The notes: a model not told the origin generated them from the sequence alone. Counted from the first letter of the stretch, positions 29,207 to 39,330 are shown. The stretch: DNA of 64,000 nt from DASQDT01 sp036380435 (GCA_036380435.1 DASVES010000154.1:4524-68523); one strand, 5' to 3'. Numbers and translations are program-made.

Positions 29207-30259
29207 ATGAACGAAGACGCACAGCACGCGACGCAGGCGACGACGCCACAGCAACAACAGCAGGGGCCGACGCCCGAGCGCATCTTTCTAACGCTCACCG
29301 GCTATCAGCAGGCCGCCGCCCTGAAAGCCGCCATCGAGCTGGATATCTTCAGCGCCATCGCCGAGGGCGACGACACCAGTGAGAAGCTGGCCGCGCGCCT
29401 CCCGGCGGCCGAGCGCGGCGCGCGCATTCTCTGCGATTACCTGACCGCTTTGCAGTTTCTCGCCAAAGAGGACGGGCGCTACCAGCTCACGCCGGAGTCG
29501 AAGTTGTTTCTCGACCGCCGCTCGCCGGCCTACGTCGGCGGCGTCTCCGGCTTCCTCTCGCGGCCTTACATGATCGAGGCGTTTCAGAACGTGGCCGAAT
29601 GCGTCCGCAAGGGCGGCACGATGCTCGAAGATCAGGGCACGGTGACGCATGAGAACCCGATCTGGGAAGACTTCGCGCGCAGCATGGCGGCGATGATGCA
29701 GCCCTCGGCACAGGCCATCGCGCGCATCACGGGCGCGGCCGAGATGGAAGAGTGTAAGGTGCTCGACATCGCCGCCGGCCACGGCATCTTCGGTATCACC
29801 ATCGCCGAACAGAACCCGAGGGCCGAGGTCTACGCCGTCGATTGGCACAACGTCTTGCAGATTGCGCGCGAGAACGCCGCCAGCGCGGGCGTCGCCTCGC
29901 GCTATCACATGATGCCGGGCAGCGCCTTCGAGGTGTTGTTCGGCGACGACTACGACCTCGTGCTCTTTACCAACTTCTTTCACCACTTCGACCCGCCGAC
30001 CTGCGAGGCGCTGATGCGAAAAGCGCACGCCGCCCTCAAGCCGGGGGGCCGCGCCGTGACGCTCGAATTCGTGCCCAACGAAGACCGCGTCACGCCGCCC
30101 GCGGAAGCCGCCTTCGCCATGACCATGCTCGCCTCGACCCCTTCGGGCGACGCCTATACGTTCTCCGAATTCGACCAGATGTTCCGCAACGCCGGGTTCG
30201 CCCGCAGCGAGCTGCACCCGTCGCCGCCGGAGCACATCATCGTGAGCACAAAGCAGTGA
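29207..30259 (+). CDS. O-methyltransferase, winged-helix small-molecule type
   Basis: 350 residues. A Gln-rich N-terminus (~1-22) precedes a winged-helix dimerisation domain (~30-100), then a class I methyltransferase domain with VLDIAAGHGIFGITIAEQN (motif I, ~185-203) and the late motif TNFFHHFDPPTCEALMRKAH, as in plant-type O-methyltransferases and bacterial polyketide O-methyltransferases. Its start lies one base after the propeller stop, so translation is coupled. That pairing of a cytoplasmic methyltransferase with an exported propeller is odd; it may make or modify the ligand of the propeller (inference). The stop codon (TGA) is inside a GCAGTGA heptamer repeat. Confidence 0.82.
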   Translation: MNEDAQHATQATTPQQQQQGPTPERIFLTLTGYQQAAALKAAIELDIFSAIAEGDDTSEKLAARLPAAERGARILCDYLTALQFLAKEDGRYQLTPESKLFLDRRSPAYVGGVSGFLSRPYMIEAFQNVAECVRKGGTMLEDQGTVTHENPIWEDFARSMAAMMQPSAQAIARITGAAEMEECKVLDIAAGHGIFGITIAEQNPRAEVYAVDWHNVLQIARENAASAGVASRYHMMPGSAFEVLFGDDYDLVLFTNFFHHFDPPTCEALMRKAHAALKPGGRAVTLEFVPNEDRVTPPAEAAFAMTMLASTPSGDAYTFSEFDQMFRNAGFARSELHPSPPEHIIVSTKQ

Positions 30260-30394
30260 GCAGTGAGCAGTAACACAGAGGAATTGAAGTCAATGAAAAA
30301 TATTCGACGCAGTAGAGTCATCATTCTTTTAACGGCGGTGTTCGCGGCGGTAGCGGCAGGCGGTTTACTGCTTACTGCTCACGGCTCACTGCCG
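30255..30394. repeat. Heptamer (GCAGTGA) palindrome spanning a gene start
   Basis: The left arm (30255-30274) overlaps the methyltransferase stop; the right arm (30366-30394) lies inside the next gene and encodes part of its signal peptide (GLLLTAHGSLP). The arms match over 21 bases with one mismatch. The ribosome site and ATG of the downstream gene lie in the ~90-base loop. Confidence 0.8.
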
Positions 30395-31831
30395 AACCCT
30401 TCAGACCCCGGCACCGGCGACTGGCCGATGTGGGGCGGCACGCCCGACCGCAACATGGTCACGAGCATGAAGGGGCTGCCCGTCTCGTGGGACGTGAAGA
30501 CGAAGAAGAACGTCAAGTGGATGGCGCAACTGGGTTCGCAGACCTACGGCAATATCACGGTGGCGGGCGGCATCGTCTTAGTCGGCACCAACAACGAGGG
30601 CGCGCGCGATCCCAAGATCACCGGCGACAAGGGCGTGCTCATGGCCTTCAAGGAGTCCGACGGCACGTTTCTCTGGCAGGCCGTCCACGACAAGCTCGTC
30701 GCGGGCCGCGTCAACGACTGGCCGTATCAGGGCATCGCCTCCTCGCCCCTCGTCGAAGGGGAGCGCGTCTACTACGTCTCTAATCGGGGCGAGTTGATGT
30801 GCGTCGATGCTCAGGGGTTCCGCGACAAGGAGAACGACGGCCCCGTGACCGACGAGAAGCTGACGGGCGAGACCAACCCGGACATCATCTGGCGGCTCGA
30901 CATGATGGGCGACGAGGTCGGGAGCTTCCCGCACAACCTCTGCAACTCCTCGCCCGTCTCCTACGGCGACCTCGTCTACGTCAGCACCTCGAATGGGCAG
31001 GACGAGAGCCACGTCAACATCCCCGCGCCGAAGGCCCCGGCCATCATCGCCGTCGATAAGAAGACCGGGAAAGTCGTCTGGGAGGACGCCAGCCCCGGCG
31101 ACAAGATTCTCCACGGGCAGTGGTCAACACCCACGGTCGGAAAAATCGGCGACACCGTACAGGTCATCATGGGTCAGGGCGACGGCTGGGCGCGCGGCTA
31201 CGACGCTTTGAAGGGCACGAAGCTCTGGGAGTTCGACCTCAACCCGAAGGACTCCGTCTGGCCCAAGACGCGCAACGAGATCATCGCCACCCCGGTCATC
31301 TACGAGGGCAAGATTTATCTCGCCAACGGACAAGACCCGGAGCACGGCGAAGGCGTCGGCCACATGTACTGCATCGACGGCACCAAGCGCGGCGACATCA
31401 CGAAGACCGGCATGGTCTGGCACTACGACAAGATTCGCCGCACCATCTCAACGCCGGCCATCGTTGACGGCATCATCTATCAACCCGACTTCAGCGGCTT
31501 CCTCCACGCCATCGACGCCAAGACCGGACAGGCTTACTGGGTACACGACATGTTCGCGGCCATGTGGGGGTCGCCCCTGGCGTCGGTCGCGGGCGGCGTG
31601 CTGTATCTGGGCGACGAGGACGGCGACGTGGTCGTCATGCAGTTGGGGAAGACGAAGAAGGTGCTGGCCGAGATCAACATGGGAAGCTCTGTCTACAGCA
31701 CGCCCGTGCCGGCCAACGGCGCGCTCTACATCGCCAACCGCAACCAGCTCTTCGCGCTGGCCGAGGGGGCCGGCGGCGCGCCCGCCACGCCCAAGCCGGC
31801 GACGGCCTCGGCCACGCCGGCCAACCCGTAG
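30293..31831 (+). CDS. Secreted PQQ-like beta-propeller repeat protein (7 of 8)
   Basis: 512 residues. Start 30293 (MKNIRRSRVIILLTAVFAAV) has GAGGAA ten bases upstream. The mature part opens with DWPMWGGTPDRNMV and has longer insertions between blades than the other propellers, e.g. SNGQDESHVNIPAPKAPAII before AVDKKTGKVVWEDASPGD, a pattern I associate with planctomycete-type quinoproteins. It ends in a Pro/Ala/Thr-rich tail (~490-512). The C-terminal half of its signal peptide is encoded by repeat DNA (see the palindrome at 30255-30394). It lies downstream of the propeller/methyltransferase pair and is probably in the same operon. Confidence 0.85.
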   Translation: MKNIRRSRVIILLTAVFAAVAAGGLLLTAHGSLPNPSDPGTGDWPMWGGTPDRNMVTSMKGLPVSWDVKTKKNVKWMAQLGSQTYGNITVAGGIVLVGTNNEGARDPKITGDKGVLMAFKESDGTFLWQAVHDKLVAGRVNDWPYQGIASSPLVEGERVYYVSNRGELMCVDAQGFRDKENDGPVTDEKLTGETNPDIIWRLDMMGDEVGSFPHNLCNSSPVSYGDLVYVSTSNGQDESHVNIPAPKAPAIIAVDKKTGKVVWEDASPGDKILHGQWSTPTVGKIGDTVQVIMGQGDGWARGYDALKGTKLWEFDLNPKDSVWPKTRNEIIATPVIYEGKIYLANGQDPEHGEGVGHMYCIDGTKRGDITKTGMVWHYDKIRRTISTPAIVDGIIYQPDFSGFLHAIDAKTGQAYWVHDMFAAMWGSPLASVAGGVLYLGDEDGDVVVMQLGKTKKVLAEINMGSSVYSTPVPANGALYIANRNQLFALAEGAGGAPATPKPATASATPANP

Positions 31832-31871
31832 CTTGAATGTGGATCCATAGCTTGAATGTATAGAGTGGGGC

Positions 31872-31963
31872 GTTCACCGCAGAGTCGCAAAGCACGCAGA
31901 GGGGCGCAGAGACTTGAATCAACTCTCTGCGCCCTCTGCGCCTCTGTGTACTCTGCGTTAAAT
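31872..31963. repeat. CGCAGAG-type palindrome
   Basis: TTCACCGCAGAGTCGCAAAG... (31872-31912) and its complement ...CTCTGTGTACTCTGCGTTAA (31921-31963) around TTGAATCAA. It lies between the propeller and alcohol dehydrogenase genes. Confidence 0.7.
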
Positions 31964-32026
31964 GATTTTCCTGAACACACACGCCGACGAACTCTGTAAC
32001 GAGTTCCACGTCTGAACGTGACCTTC

Positions 32027-33172
32027 ATGCAATCTTTCGACTTCCAGCCGCGCACGCGCGTGATTTTCGGCGAGGGCGCTGTCGCGCGTCTCGGTGAGGC
32101 GGCGCGCGAGCTGAACTTTCGGCGCACGCTGCTCGTCGCCGATCATGGTCTCGTCGCGGCCGGACACGTCGGGCATGCGTCGGAGATTTTGTCGGTGGCG
32201 GGCGTTGAAGTAGTCGCGTTCCACGAGTTCGAGTCGAACCCGGACACGGCGATGGTCGAGCGCGGGCGCGCGTTCGCGGCCGACGCCGGTGTGGATTCCA
32301 TCGTCGGCCTCGGCGGCGGAAGCTCGCTCGACTGCGCGAAGGGAGTCAACTTCCTCCTGTCCAACGGCGGGCAGATGCGCGACTACCTCGGCTACGGCCG
32401 CGCCGCGCGACCCTTGCTTCCGATGATCGGCGTGCCGACGACGGCCGGGACGGGGAGCGAGGCGCAAAGTTACGCGCTCATCTCCGACGCCGAGACACAT
32501 GCCAAGATGGCCTGCGGCGACCCCGGCGCTTCCTTCCGCGTGGCCATCCTCGACCCCGCGCTCACTATCTCGCAGCCGCGCCACGTCACGGCCACCGCCG
32601 GCCTCGACGCCGTCGCGCACGCCGTCGAGTCGTTCGTCTCGACGCGCCGCACGCCTGTCTCCGAAGTCTTCTCACGCGAGGCGTGGCGGCTGCTCGAATC
32701 ATCCTACGAGCGCGTGCTCGCCGTAGCCACGGACGTGGAGGCGCGCGGCCGGATGCAGCTCGGCGCGCACTTCGCGGGCGCGGCCATCGAGAACTCGATG
32801 CTCGGCGCCACGCACGCCTGCGCCAACCCACTGACGGCCCGCTACGGCACCGAACATGGCGCCGCTATCGCCGCCCTGCTCCCGACGGTCGTGCGCTGGA
32901 ACGCATCGGCCGCGGGCGAGCGTTACGCGGAGTTGCTCCACGCGGCGCGGCGGGGCGGGGATAATGAATCGAACGCGGCGGAGGCGCTCGCGCGCCGGCT
33001 CGAAGAGTTGATCGCGGCGGGCGGACTCGCGTCGCACGTCCGCGCCGTCGTCGCGAGCCGCGAAGACCTCGCGGCCCTCGCCGAAGACGCGGCGGGACAG
33101 TGGACGGGACGCTTCAACCCGCGGCCGTTCGACCGGGCGGGCGCTTTGGAAGTTTACGAGCGGGCGTACTAG
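32027..33172 (+). CDS. Iron-containing (group III) alcohol dehydrogenase
   Basis: 381 residues, the normal length. The NAD(P)-binding GLGGGSSLD loop lies at 95-102, and all four metal ligands are visible: Asp194, His198 (GLDAVAHAVESF), His263 (ATHACANPL) and His277 (GTEHGAAIA). It would oxidise an alcohol or reduce an aldehyde in the cytoplasm. The ATG at 32027 is used because family members begin MxxFxFxPRTRV; a GTG nine bases earlier is possible, and neither has a clear ribosome site. Monocistronic by appearance. Confidence 0.88.
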   Translation: MQSFDFQPRTRVIFGEGAVARLGEAARELNFRRTLLVADHGLVAAGHVGHASEILSVAGVEVVAFHEFESNPDTAMVERGRAFAADAGVDSIVGLGGGSSLDCAKGVNFLLSNGGQMRDYLGYGRAARPLLPMIGVPTTAGTGSEAQSYALISDAETHAKMACGDPGASFRVAILDPALTISQPRHVTATAGLDAVAHAVESFVSTRRTPVSEVFSREAWRLLESSYERVLAVATDVEARGRMQLGAHFAGAAIENSMLGATHACANPLTARYGTEHGAAIAALLPTVVRWNASAAGERYAELLHAARRGGDNESNAAEALARRLEELIAAGGLASHVRAVVASREDLAALAEDAAGQWTGRFNPRPFDRAGALEVYERAY

Positions 33173-33204
33173 ATTAGTTTTCGCTTGAGTGTAAGGAAGG
33201 TTGT

Positions 33205-33253
33205 ACTCACCGCAGAGGCGCAGAGGACGCAGAGGGGGCGCAGAGAGTTGAAG
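33205..33253. repeat. CGCAGAG-type repeat, single arm
   Basis: ACTCACCGCAGAGGCGCAGA followed by GGACGCAGAGG units; the mirror arm is absent here. It ends ~10 bases before the ribosome site of the next propeller gene, so it would be part of its leader. Confidence 0.6.
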
Positions 33254-33271
33254 CGTTTAGAGGGAGGGAAG

Positions 33272-34438
33272 ATGCGGGAAGTTGAAAGTGAAGAAGGGCA
33301 GGAGACGTTGGCGCGTTCAATCTCGCGGCGCGGGTTCCTCGCGGTGCCCGTGGGTCTCTACCTCGCGGGCCATGCGGCGCGCGCGCAGGAGTTCACGGGC
33401 GGCGACAGTTGGCCGCAGTTTCGGGGCAACCCGGCGCTGACCGGCTTTACGCGCTCCGGTCTCTCGGACACGTTGCGCGTGCTGTGGACTTACGAGGCGG
33501 GCGAGTCGGTCGAGTCATCGGCGGCGATTGTGGGCGGCACGGTCTACGTCGGCTCGCAGAAGGGGGAGCTGGTGGCGCTCGATTTGGGAAGCGGGCGCGA
33601 GCGTTGGAAGTACGGGGCCGGGTCGCCGATAGGCGAGTCGTCGCCGGCGGTCGTCGGCGGCACGGTCTACGTCGGCGACCTCGGCGGCACAGTCCACGCC
33701 GTCTCGGCGCGCGACGGGAAGCGCGTGTGGGTTTTCAAGACGGGGAGCGAGGTGAAGTCGTCGCCGGTCGTAAGCGCCGGCAAGGTGCTCGTCGGCTCTT
33801 ACGATCAGCACTTGTACGCCCTCGCGGCGCGCGGCGGAAACGTCCTCTGGAAGATGAAGACGGACGGCGCCGTCCATTGCACGGCGTCGGTCGTGGGCGG
33901 CGTCGCTTACATCTCGGGTTGCGATGAGCGTCTGAGGGCCGTGCGCGTCGCCGACGGCCGACAGGTCTTCCAGCTCAACTCGGGCGCATACACCGGCGCC
34001 TCGCCCGCCATCATGGCCGGCAACGCCTTCTACGGCACCTTCAACAACGACGTGCTCGGCATCAACCTCGTCGCCAAGCGCGTCGGCTGGCGCTACACGA
34101 ACCCGGAGCGGCAGTTCCCGTTCTATTCCTCGGCGGCGGCCGTGGACGCGCGCGTCGTCGTCGGCGGGCGCGACAAGGCCGTCCATTGTCTCGACGCGCG
34201 CAACGGCGCTCGACTCTGGAGCTTCAACACGCAGGCGCGCGTCGATTCGTCGCCCGCGCTCGCCGCCGGGCGCGTCTTCGTCGGCTCGAACGACGGACGC
34301 CTCTACGCGCTCGACTTCTTCTCCGGCGACAAGGCGCAGGAGTTCAACCTCGGCGGCCCCGTCTCGGCCTCGCCGGCCGTCGCCGCGGGCCGCGTCGTCG
34401 TCGGCACGCAGGACGGGCGCGTTTACTGTTTGGGATGA
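33272..34438 (+). CDS. Tat-exported PQQ-like beta-propeller repeat protein (8 of 8)
   Basis: 388 residues from the ATG at 33272 (GGAGGGA at 33263-33269). The N-terminus carries a twin-arginine motif (SRRGFLAVPVGLYLAGHAARAQ), so unlike the others this propeller would be exported folded, perhaps with a bound cofactor. The mature part opens WPQFRGNPALTGFTRSGL and the blades are short and regular (ALDLGSGRERWKY, AVSARDGKRVWVFKTG, CLDARNGARLWSF, GSNDGRLYALDFFSG), in the BamB-like style rather than the NWPQWRGP style. It is followed by the third REP composite. Confidence 0.85.
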   Translation: MREVESEEGQETLARSISRRGFLAVPVGLYLAGHAARAQEFTGGDSWPQFRGNPALTGFTRSGLSDTLRVLWTYEAGESVESSAAIVGGTVYVGSQKGELVALDLGSGRERWKYGAGSPIGESSPAVVGGTVYVGDLGGTVHAVSARDGKRVWVFKTGSEVKSSPVVSAGKVLVGSYDQHLYALAARGGNVLWKMKTDGAVHCTASVVGGVAYISGCDERLRAVRVADGRQVFQLNSGAYTGASPAIMAGNAFYGTFNNDVLGINLVAKRVGWRYTNPERQFPFYSSAAAVDARVVVGGRDKAVHCLDARNGARLWSFNTQARVDSSPALAAGRVFVGSNDGRLYALDFFSGDKAQEFNLGGPVSASPAVAAGRVVVGTQDGRVYCLG

Positions 34439-34460
34439 GTCAGTAAGCATTAAGCCTCAA

Positions 34461-34681
34461 CGAGCGCCGGAGGCGCGGAAGAATGTAGCCCACGGCGTCA
34501 GCCGTGGGTTTTAAGCGGCAACCAAAATCAAAGCCCCGGAGGGGCGAAAGAAGTGCAGCGCGCGTCTAACGGCGGTCGCAATTTCTTTCGCCCCTCCGGG
34601 GCTTCATTTCCTTTGCCGGGCCTGTCCCCACGGCTCGCGCCGTGGGCTACACTCTTCCGCCGCTTTCAGCGGCTCGTCGTC
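34461..34681. repeat. REP/BIME-like composite element, copy 3
   Basis: Same 221-bp layout as copies 1 and 2: a GAGCGCCGGAGGCGCGGAAG hairpin, GTAG beside CCCACGGCGTCAGCCGTGGG, AGCCCCGGAGGGGCGAAAGA, then the mirrored set ending CTACACTCTTCCGCCGC. It fills the convergent gap after the last propeller gene. Confidence 0.75.
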
Positions 34682-34698
34682 TTCTTACTGCACATCAC

Positions 34699-35211
34699 TC
34701 ACGCCTTCTTAACGAAGACGCGCTTGTTGTTGAAGGTGCCGCGCGGGGTCTCCTGGATGGTCTCGATGGAGATGGTGCCGTCGGGCCACGCCGTCCACTT
34801 GCGGGCGATGATGAGGGTCACGTCCTGCCCCTGCGGGTTCTTGGTCTGAATCTCCTCTTCGAGGAAGAAGCCCTTGCCGTTGGGGAGCCAGTTGCCTTTG
34901 CGCTTGCCCTTGGCGGGCGGCGCGTCGGGGCGCGGCGGCGGCGGGGTGAAATCGATCTCCTTGCCGTCGAGCACGAACTCGTCCTTCTGTACGCGCTCGC
35001 CCTGCGCGTTGACGATCTTGACCTCTAAAGAGACCTTGTCGCCGTTGTGGACGACCGTCATCGTCTGCTTCATGTCGGGCGGGATACTGTGGCTTTGCTT
35101 CTGGTCGAGTTCCCATGTGCCGCTGAAGTTGGGCCGGGGGCCGAAGGCTTTCGCCGCGACCACCGCGGCGAGCAGGCAGGCGAGGGTAACGAGGGGGGTT
35201 CTTAGTCTCAT
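34699..35211 (-). CDS. Small secreted lipocalin-like protein of unknown function
   Basis: 170 residues with a signal peptide (VTLACLLAAVVAAKA). The mature part begins NFSGTWELDQKQSH, the typical first strand of a lipocalin-like beta barrel, and continues with alternating strands (MTVVHNGDKVSLEVKI, EFVLDGKEIDF) and a Pro/Lys-rich loop (~105-125). AGGAG lies nine bases before the ATG at 35211. The function is unknown. It may be the last gene of the unit symporter - peroxiredoxin - this gene, although a 92-bp palindrome separates it from the peroxiredoxin. Confidence 0.6.
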   Translation of the reverse strand: MRLRTPLVTLACLLAAVVAAKAFGPRPNFSGTWELDQKQSHSIPPDMKQTMTVVHNGDKVSLEVKIVNAQGERVQKDEFVLDGKEIDFTPPPPRPDAPPAKGKRKGNWLPNGKGFFLEEEIQTKNPQGQDVTLIIARKWTAWPDGTISIETIQETPRGTFNNKRVFVKKA

Positions 35212-35249
35212 CGCTTTAATCTCCTGAATGACACCTGATTGTGGGAGCA

Positions 35250-35341
35250 ACAGTACCGCGAGCGGTAGCGAGCGGGTCTGACGCACGCGTGGCGAGCCTC
35301 TCAGTACAGCCGCACCCGCTCGCTACCGCTCGCGGTACTGT
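35250..35341. repeat. 92-bp palindrome, copy 5
   Basis: ACAGTACCGCGAGCGGTAGC + GAGCGGGT and its complement, around a ~36-bp variable centre, between two minus-strand genes. Confidence 0.8.
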
Positions 35342-35363
35342 GGAAAACGGCCGCGGCGGGCAG

Positions 35364-35918
35364 CTACTTCTTCTGCAACTCGGCGAGCGCCGCCAGCACC
35401 TCTTCGCTGTGGACGCTCGGCTTGACCTTGAGGAACACGCGCGCGATCTTGCCCTCGGGGTCGATGATGAAGGTGTTGCGCGCCGAGTAGTTGGCCCCGT
35501 TGTATTCCATCACCGAGCCGTAGGCGTTCGACACCTTCGCGTCGATGTCGGCGAGCAGCTTGAAGTTGAGGCCCTCCTTGGCGCAGAACTCCTTGTGCGA
35601 GTCGGCGGTGTCCACGCTGACGCCGAGGATGACGGCCTTCGCCTGCTCATACTTCTGTAGGTCGCGCTGGAAATTGCGCGCCTGCATGGTGCAGCCGGAG
35701 GTGAAGTCCTTCGGGTAGAAGTAGAGCACGACCCACTGGCCGCGGAAATCTTTGAGGGCCGCCTGCTTGTTCTCGTTCGTGGTGAGCTGGAAGTCGGGAG
35801 CCGCCGCGCCGACCGCGGGCGGATCCGTGGCTGCCGTGGCGATGGCCGACGCGGAGAGCGTCAGCGTGACGGTGGCGATGGCGAGCAGTGTAAGAATGCG
35901 CGTTGTCAGCAGTTTCAT
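35364..35918 (-). CDS. Exported peroxiredoxin (BCP/PrxQ type)
   Basis: 184 residues with a signal peptide (LLAIATVTLTLSASAIATAA), so it should act in the periplasm. The peroxidatic Cys76 lies in PKDFTSGCTMQARNF. In most PrxQ/BCP proteins a resolving Cys follows five residues later; here that position is Arg, and the only other Cys is Cys112 (HKEFCAKEGL), which may resolve instead. The enzyme reduces H2O2 and organic hydroperoxides using a thioredoxin-like partner. It starts 28 bases after the symporter stop, probably in the same operon. Confidence 0.85.
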   Translation of the reverse strand: MKLLTTRILTLLAIATVTLTLSASAIATAATDPPAVGAAAPDFQLTTNENKQAALKDFRGQWVVLYFYPKDFTSGCTMQARNFQRDLQKYEQAKAVILGVSVDTADSHKEFCAKEGLNFKLLADIDAKVSNAYGSVMEYNGANYSARNTFIIDPEGKIARVFLKVKPSVHSEEVLAALAELQKK

Positions 35919-35946
35919 TGGGAATCCCTTTTGTCTTGTTTGTTGT

Positions 35947-37581
<1,635 letters not shown>

Positions 37582-37601
37582 CTAGAAGCTCCTATGAATA
37601 G

Positions 37602-37670
37602 GTGATAAGTGATAAGTGATAAGTGATAAGAAAGAATTTGTCTTCTCTTATCACTTATCACTTATCACCT
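37602..37670. repeat. Heptamer (GTGATAA) palindrome inside the symporter operon
   Basis: Arms 37602-37634 and 37644-37670, the same 7-mer as at 13273-13346. The last codons and stop of the DUF3311 gene (VISDK*) are encoded by the right arm. Confidence 0.8.
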
Positions 37671-37881
37671 TCCGTGCCACTTCTTCTTCGAGGTGGCCGG
37701 GCCAGGCGAAGGTCACGAGCAGCCACATCAGCCCGGCGCACGCCACCGAGAAGCACGCCTGATAGAAGAGGCCGATGGGCATGAAGCCGAAGACGAAGGG
37801 GCGCGCCTCTCTCCAGTTCCAGAAGTCCTGGTGCAGCACGTAGAGCACGGCGACGGCGATGACGAGCAGCAGTTTTCTCAT
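37651..37881 (-). CDS. DUF3311-type small membrane subunit of the symporter
   Basis: 76 residues with two helices (LLLVIAVAVLYVLHQDFW and FGFMPIGLFYQACFSVACAGLMWLLVTFAW). The LHQDFWNW and FMPIGLFYQ motifs are typical of DUF3311 proteins, which are regularly encoded just upstream of SSS symporters and act as small partners. The last five residues and the stop are repeat-derived: family members usually end soon after the FAWP motif, so VISDK looks like an acquired tail. A tandem TTTACA promoter is predicted ~75 bases upstream. Confidence 0.82.
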   Translation of the reverse strand: MRKLLLVIAVAVLYVLHQDFWNWREARPFVFGFMPIGLFYQACFSVACAGLMWLLVTFAWPGHLEEEVARKVISDK

Positions 37882-37957
37882 CGTTCTTTACAATGGCGGC
37901 GGGCGCCGCGGCGTTGGACGCGCTATTATCATCGCAGACGCGAAAGCCGGCAACTTT

Positions 37958-38000
37958 TTTATTCGCCGTTTCGCCGGATATGATGTAAAAAGGTCGTAAA
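37958..38000 (-). promoter_or_regulatory. Tandem TTTACA-type promoter of the symporter operon
   Basis: On the minus strand, TTTACG (38000-37995), N5, TTTACA (37989-37984), then exactly 20 bp to AATAAA (37963-37958). Both boxes and spacer match the three plus-strand examples; the -10 hexamer is weaker. The predicted leader is ~70 nt. Confidence 0.5.
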
Positions 38001-38079
38001 AATAGTGTCCTCGCCGGAACGACTTCCCCGGTTAACCACGAGGCCGCCGCCCCGACGAACGAAAGGGAGTGTGACCGCC

Positions 38080-39330
38080 GTGCGCCTGATACACAGAATC
38101 TTTCTCCTGCTGGCCGCGTTCGTCATGAGCGCCGTGAGTGCGTCGGCGCAGAAGACCACGCCGCCGTCTCAAACCGCGCCGCCTGCGTCGTCGTCGGCGG
38201 CCGCGACAACCCCGTCGGACGACGACGACGAAGTCGAGCGCGTGAGCGTCCACGTCGTCTCGGTGCCGGTGTCCGTGACCGACCGCGACGGCCGCTTCGT
38301 CCCCGACCTCAAGGAGTCCGACTTCCGCGTCTCCGAGAACGGCCGCGACCAGAGCATCTCTTACTTCGCCTCCGTCGAGCAACCCTTCAGCGTCATGTTG
38401 CTCCTCGACACCAGCGGCTCGACCAGCATCCGCCTTCGGGACATCCAAACGGCCGCCGTCGAATTCATCAACCAGCTCCGCCCGCAAGACCGCGTGTTGC
38501 CCATCGCCTTCGACAACGACGCCGTGGCGCTCCTGCCCGGCTGGGCCAGCGACCGCGCCGTGCTCACACAGGCCATCCGCTCCGCGCGCACGGGGATGAT
38601 CATGGAGGACAAGGATCGCGAGGTGAAGGTCGGCTCGGACGGCAAGAAGGTCGTCTTCCAGCACATCAACACGCGGCTCTACGACGCCTTCTACAAGTCG
38701 GCCGAAACGCTCCGACATATCAAGGGCCGCAAGGCTCTCATTCTCTTTACCGACGGCTACGACAATTCGAGTCGCCTCGCGACACGCGCGAGCACGCTGA
38801 CGCTGGCCGAGGAATTGGACGCGCTCGTCTACGTCGTCCAGTTCACGCCCTACGGCAACTACGCGCCCAAAGAGCAGCCGGTGGCGGGTAACCTCGGGGG
38901 GCCGGTCGCGCGGCCAAGCACGGCGCCTTCAGTGAGCGAGATTCGGCAGTCGACCACGCAGATGACCGCGGCGGGAGTGTCGCCGGCCTCGCCGACGCGG
39001 GCCTCGCCCATCGGCGGCGGCAGCGCCAGCGTGCTGGGCGCAAGGACGACGAGACCGTCCGAGCAGCGTCACCCGAAGGCGCTGGAGGTCGAACGCTATC
39101 TCGAAGGGCTGGCCGAGAAAACGGGCGGACGCTTCTACGTCGCCGACGACATGAACAAGATCAAGCTGGCGTTCGCGGCCGTCGCCGACGAGCTGCGACG
39201 CATGTACAGCATCGGCTATCACCCGACGCCGCTCGCCAAACCCGGCGAGCGTCGCGAAGTGAAGATCAATGTCCGGCGCGAGCGCGTCGCCGTCCGCGCG
39301 CGGCGCGCCTACGTCTTCCGTCCACGCTGA
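38080..39330 (+). CDS. Secreted VWFA-related domain protein
   Basis: 416 residues from GTG 38080, ten bases after AAAGGGAG (38062-38069); this places a normal signal peptide (LIHRIFLLLAAFVMSAVSASAQ) at the N-terminus. A low-complexity Ser/Thr/Pro/Asp segment (~25-50) precedes the VWA domain (~60-260) with an N-terminal VPVSVTDRDGRFVPDL strand typical of the acidobacterial VWFA-related family and an intact MIDAS start DTSGSTS. A second low-complexity insert (~265-335) separates the final helix and strand (MYSIGYHP). These proteins are thought to bind partners through a metal ion at the cell surface. Confidence 0.85.
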   Translation: MRLIHRIFLLLAAFVMSAVSASAQKTTPPSQTAPPASSSAAATTPSDDDDEVERVSVHVVSVPVSVTDRDGRFVPDLKESDFRVSENGRDQSISYFASVEQPFSVMLLLDTSGSTSIRLRDIQTAAVEFINQLRPQDRVLPIAFDNDAVALLPGWASDRAVLTQAIRSARTGMIMEDKDREVKVGSDGKKVVFQHINTRLYDAFYKSAETLRHIKGRKALILFTDGYDNSSRLATRASTLTLAEELDALVYVVQFTPYGNYAPKEQPVAGNLGGPVARPSTAPSVSEIRQSTTQMTAAGVSPASPTRASPIGGGSASVLGARTTRPSEQRHPKALEVERYLEGLAEKTGGRFYVADDMNKIKLAFAAVADELRRMYSIGYHPTPLAKPGERREVKINVRRERVAVRARRAYVFRPR

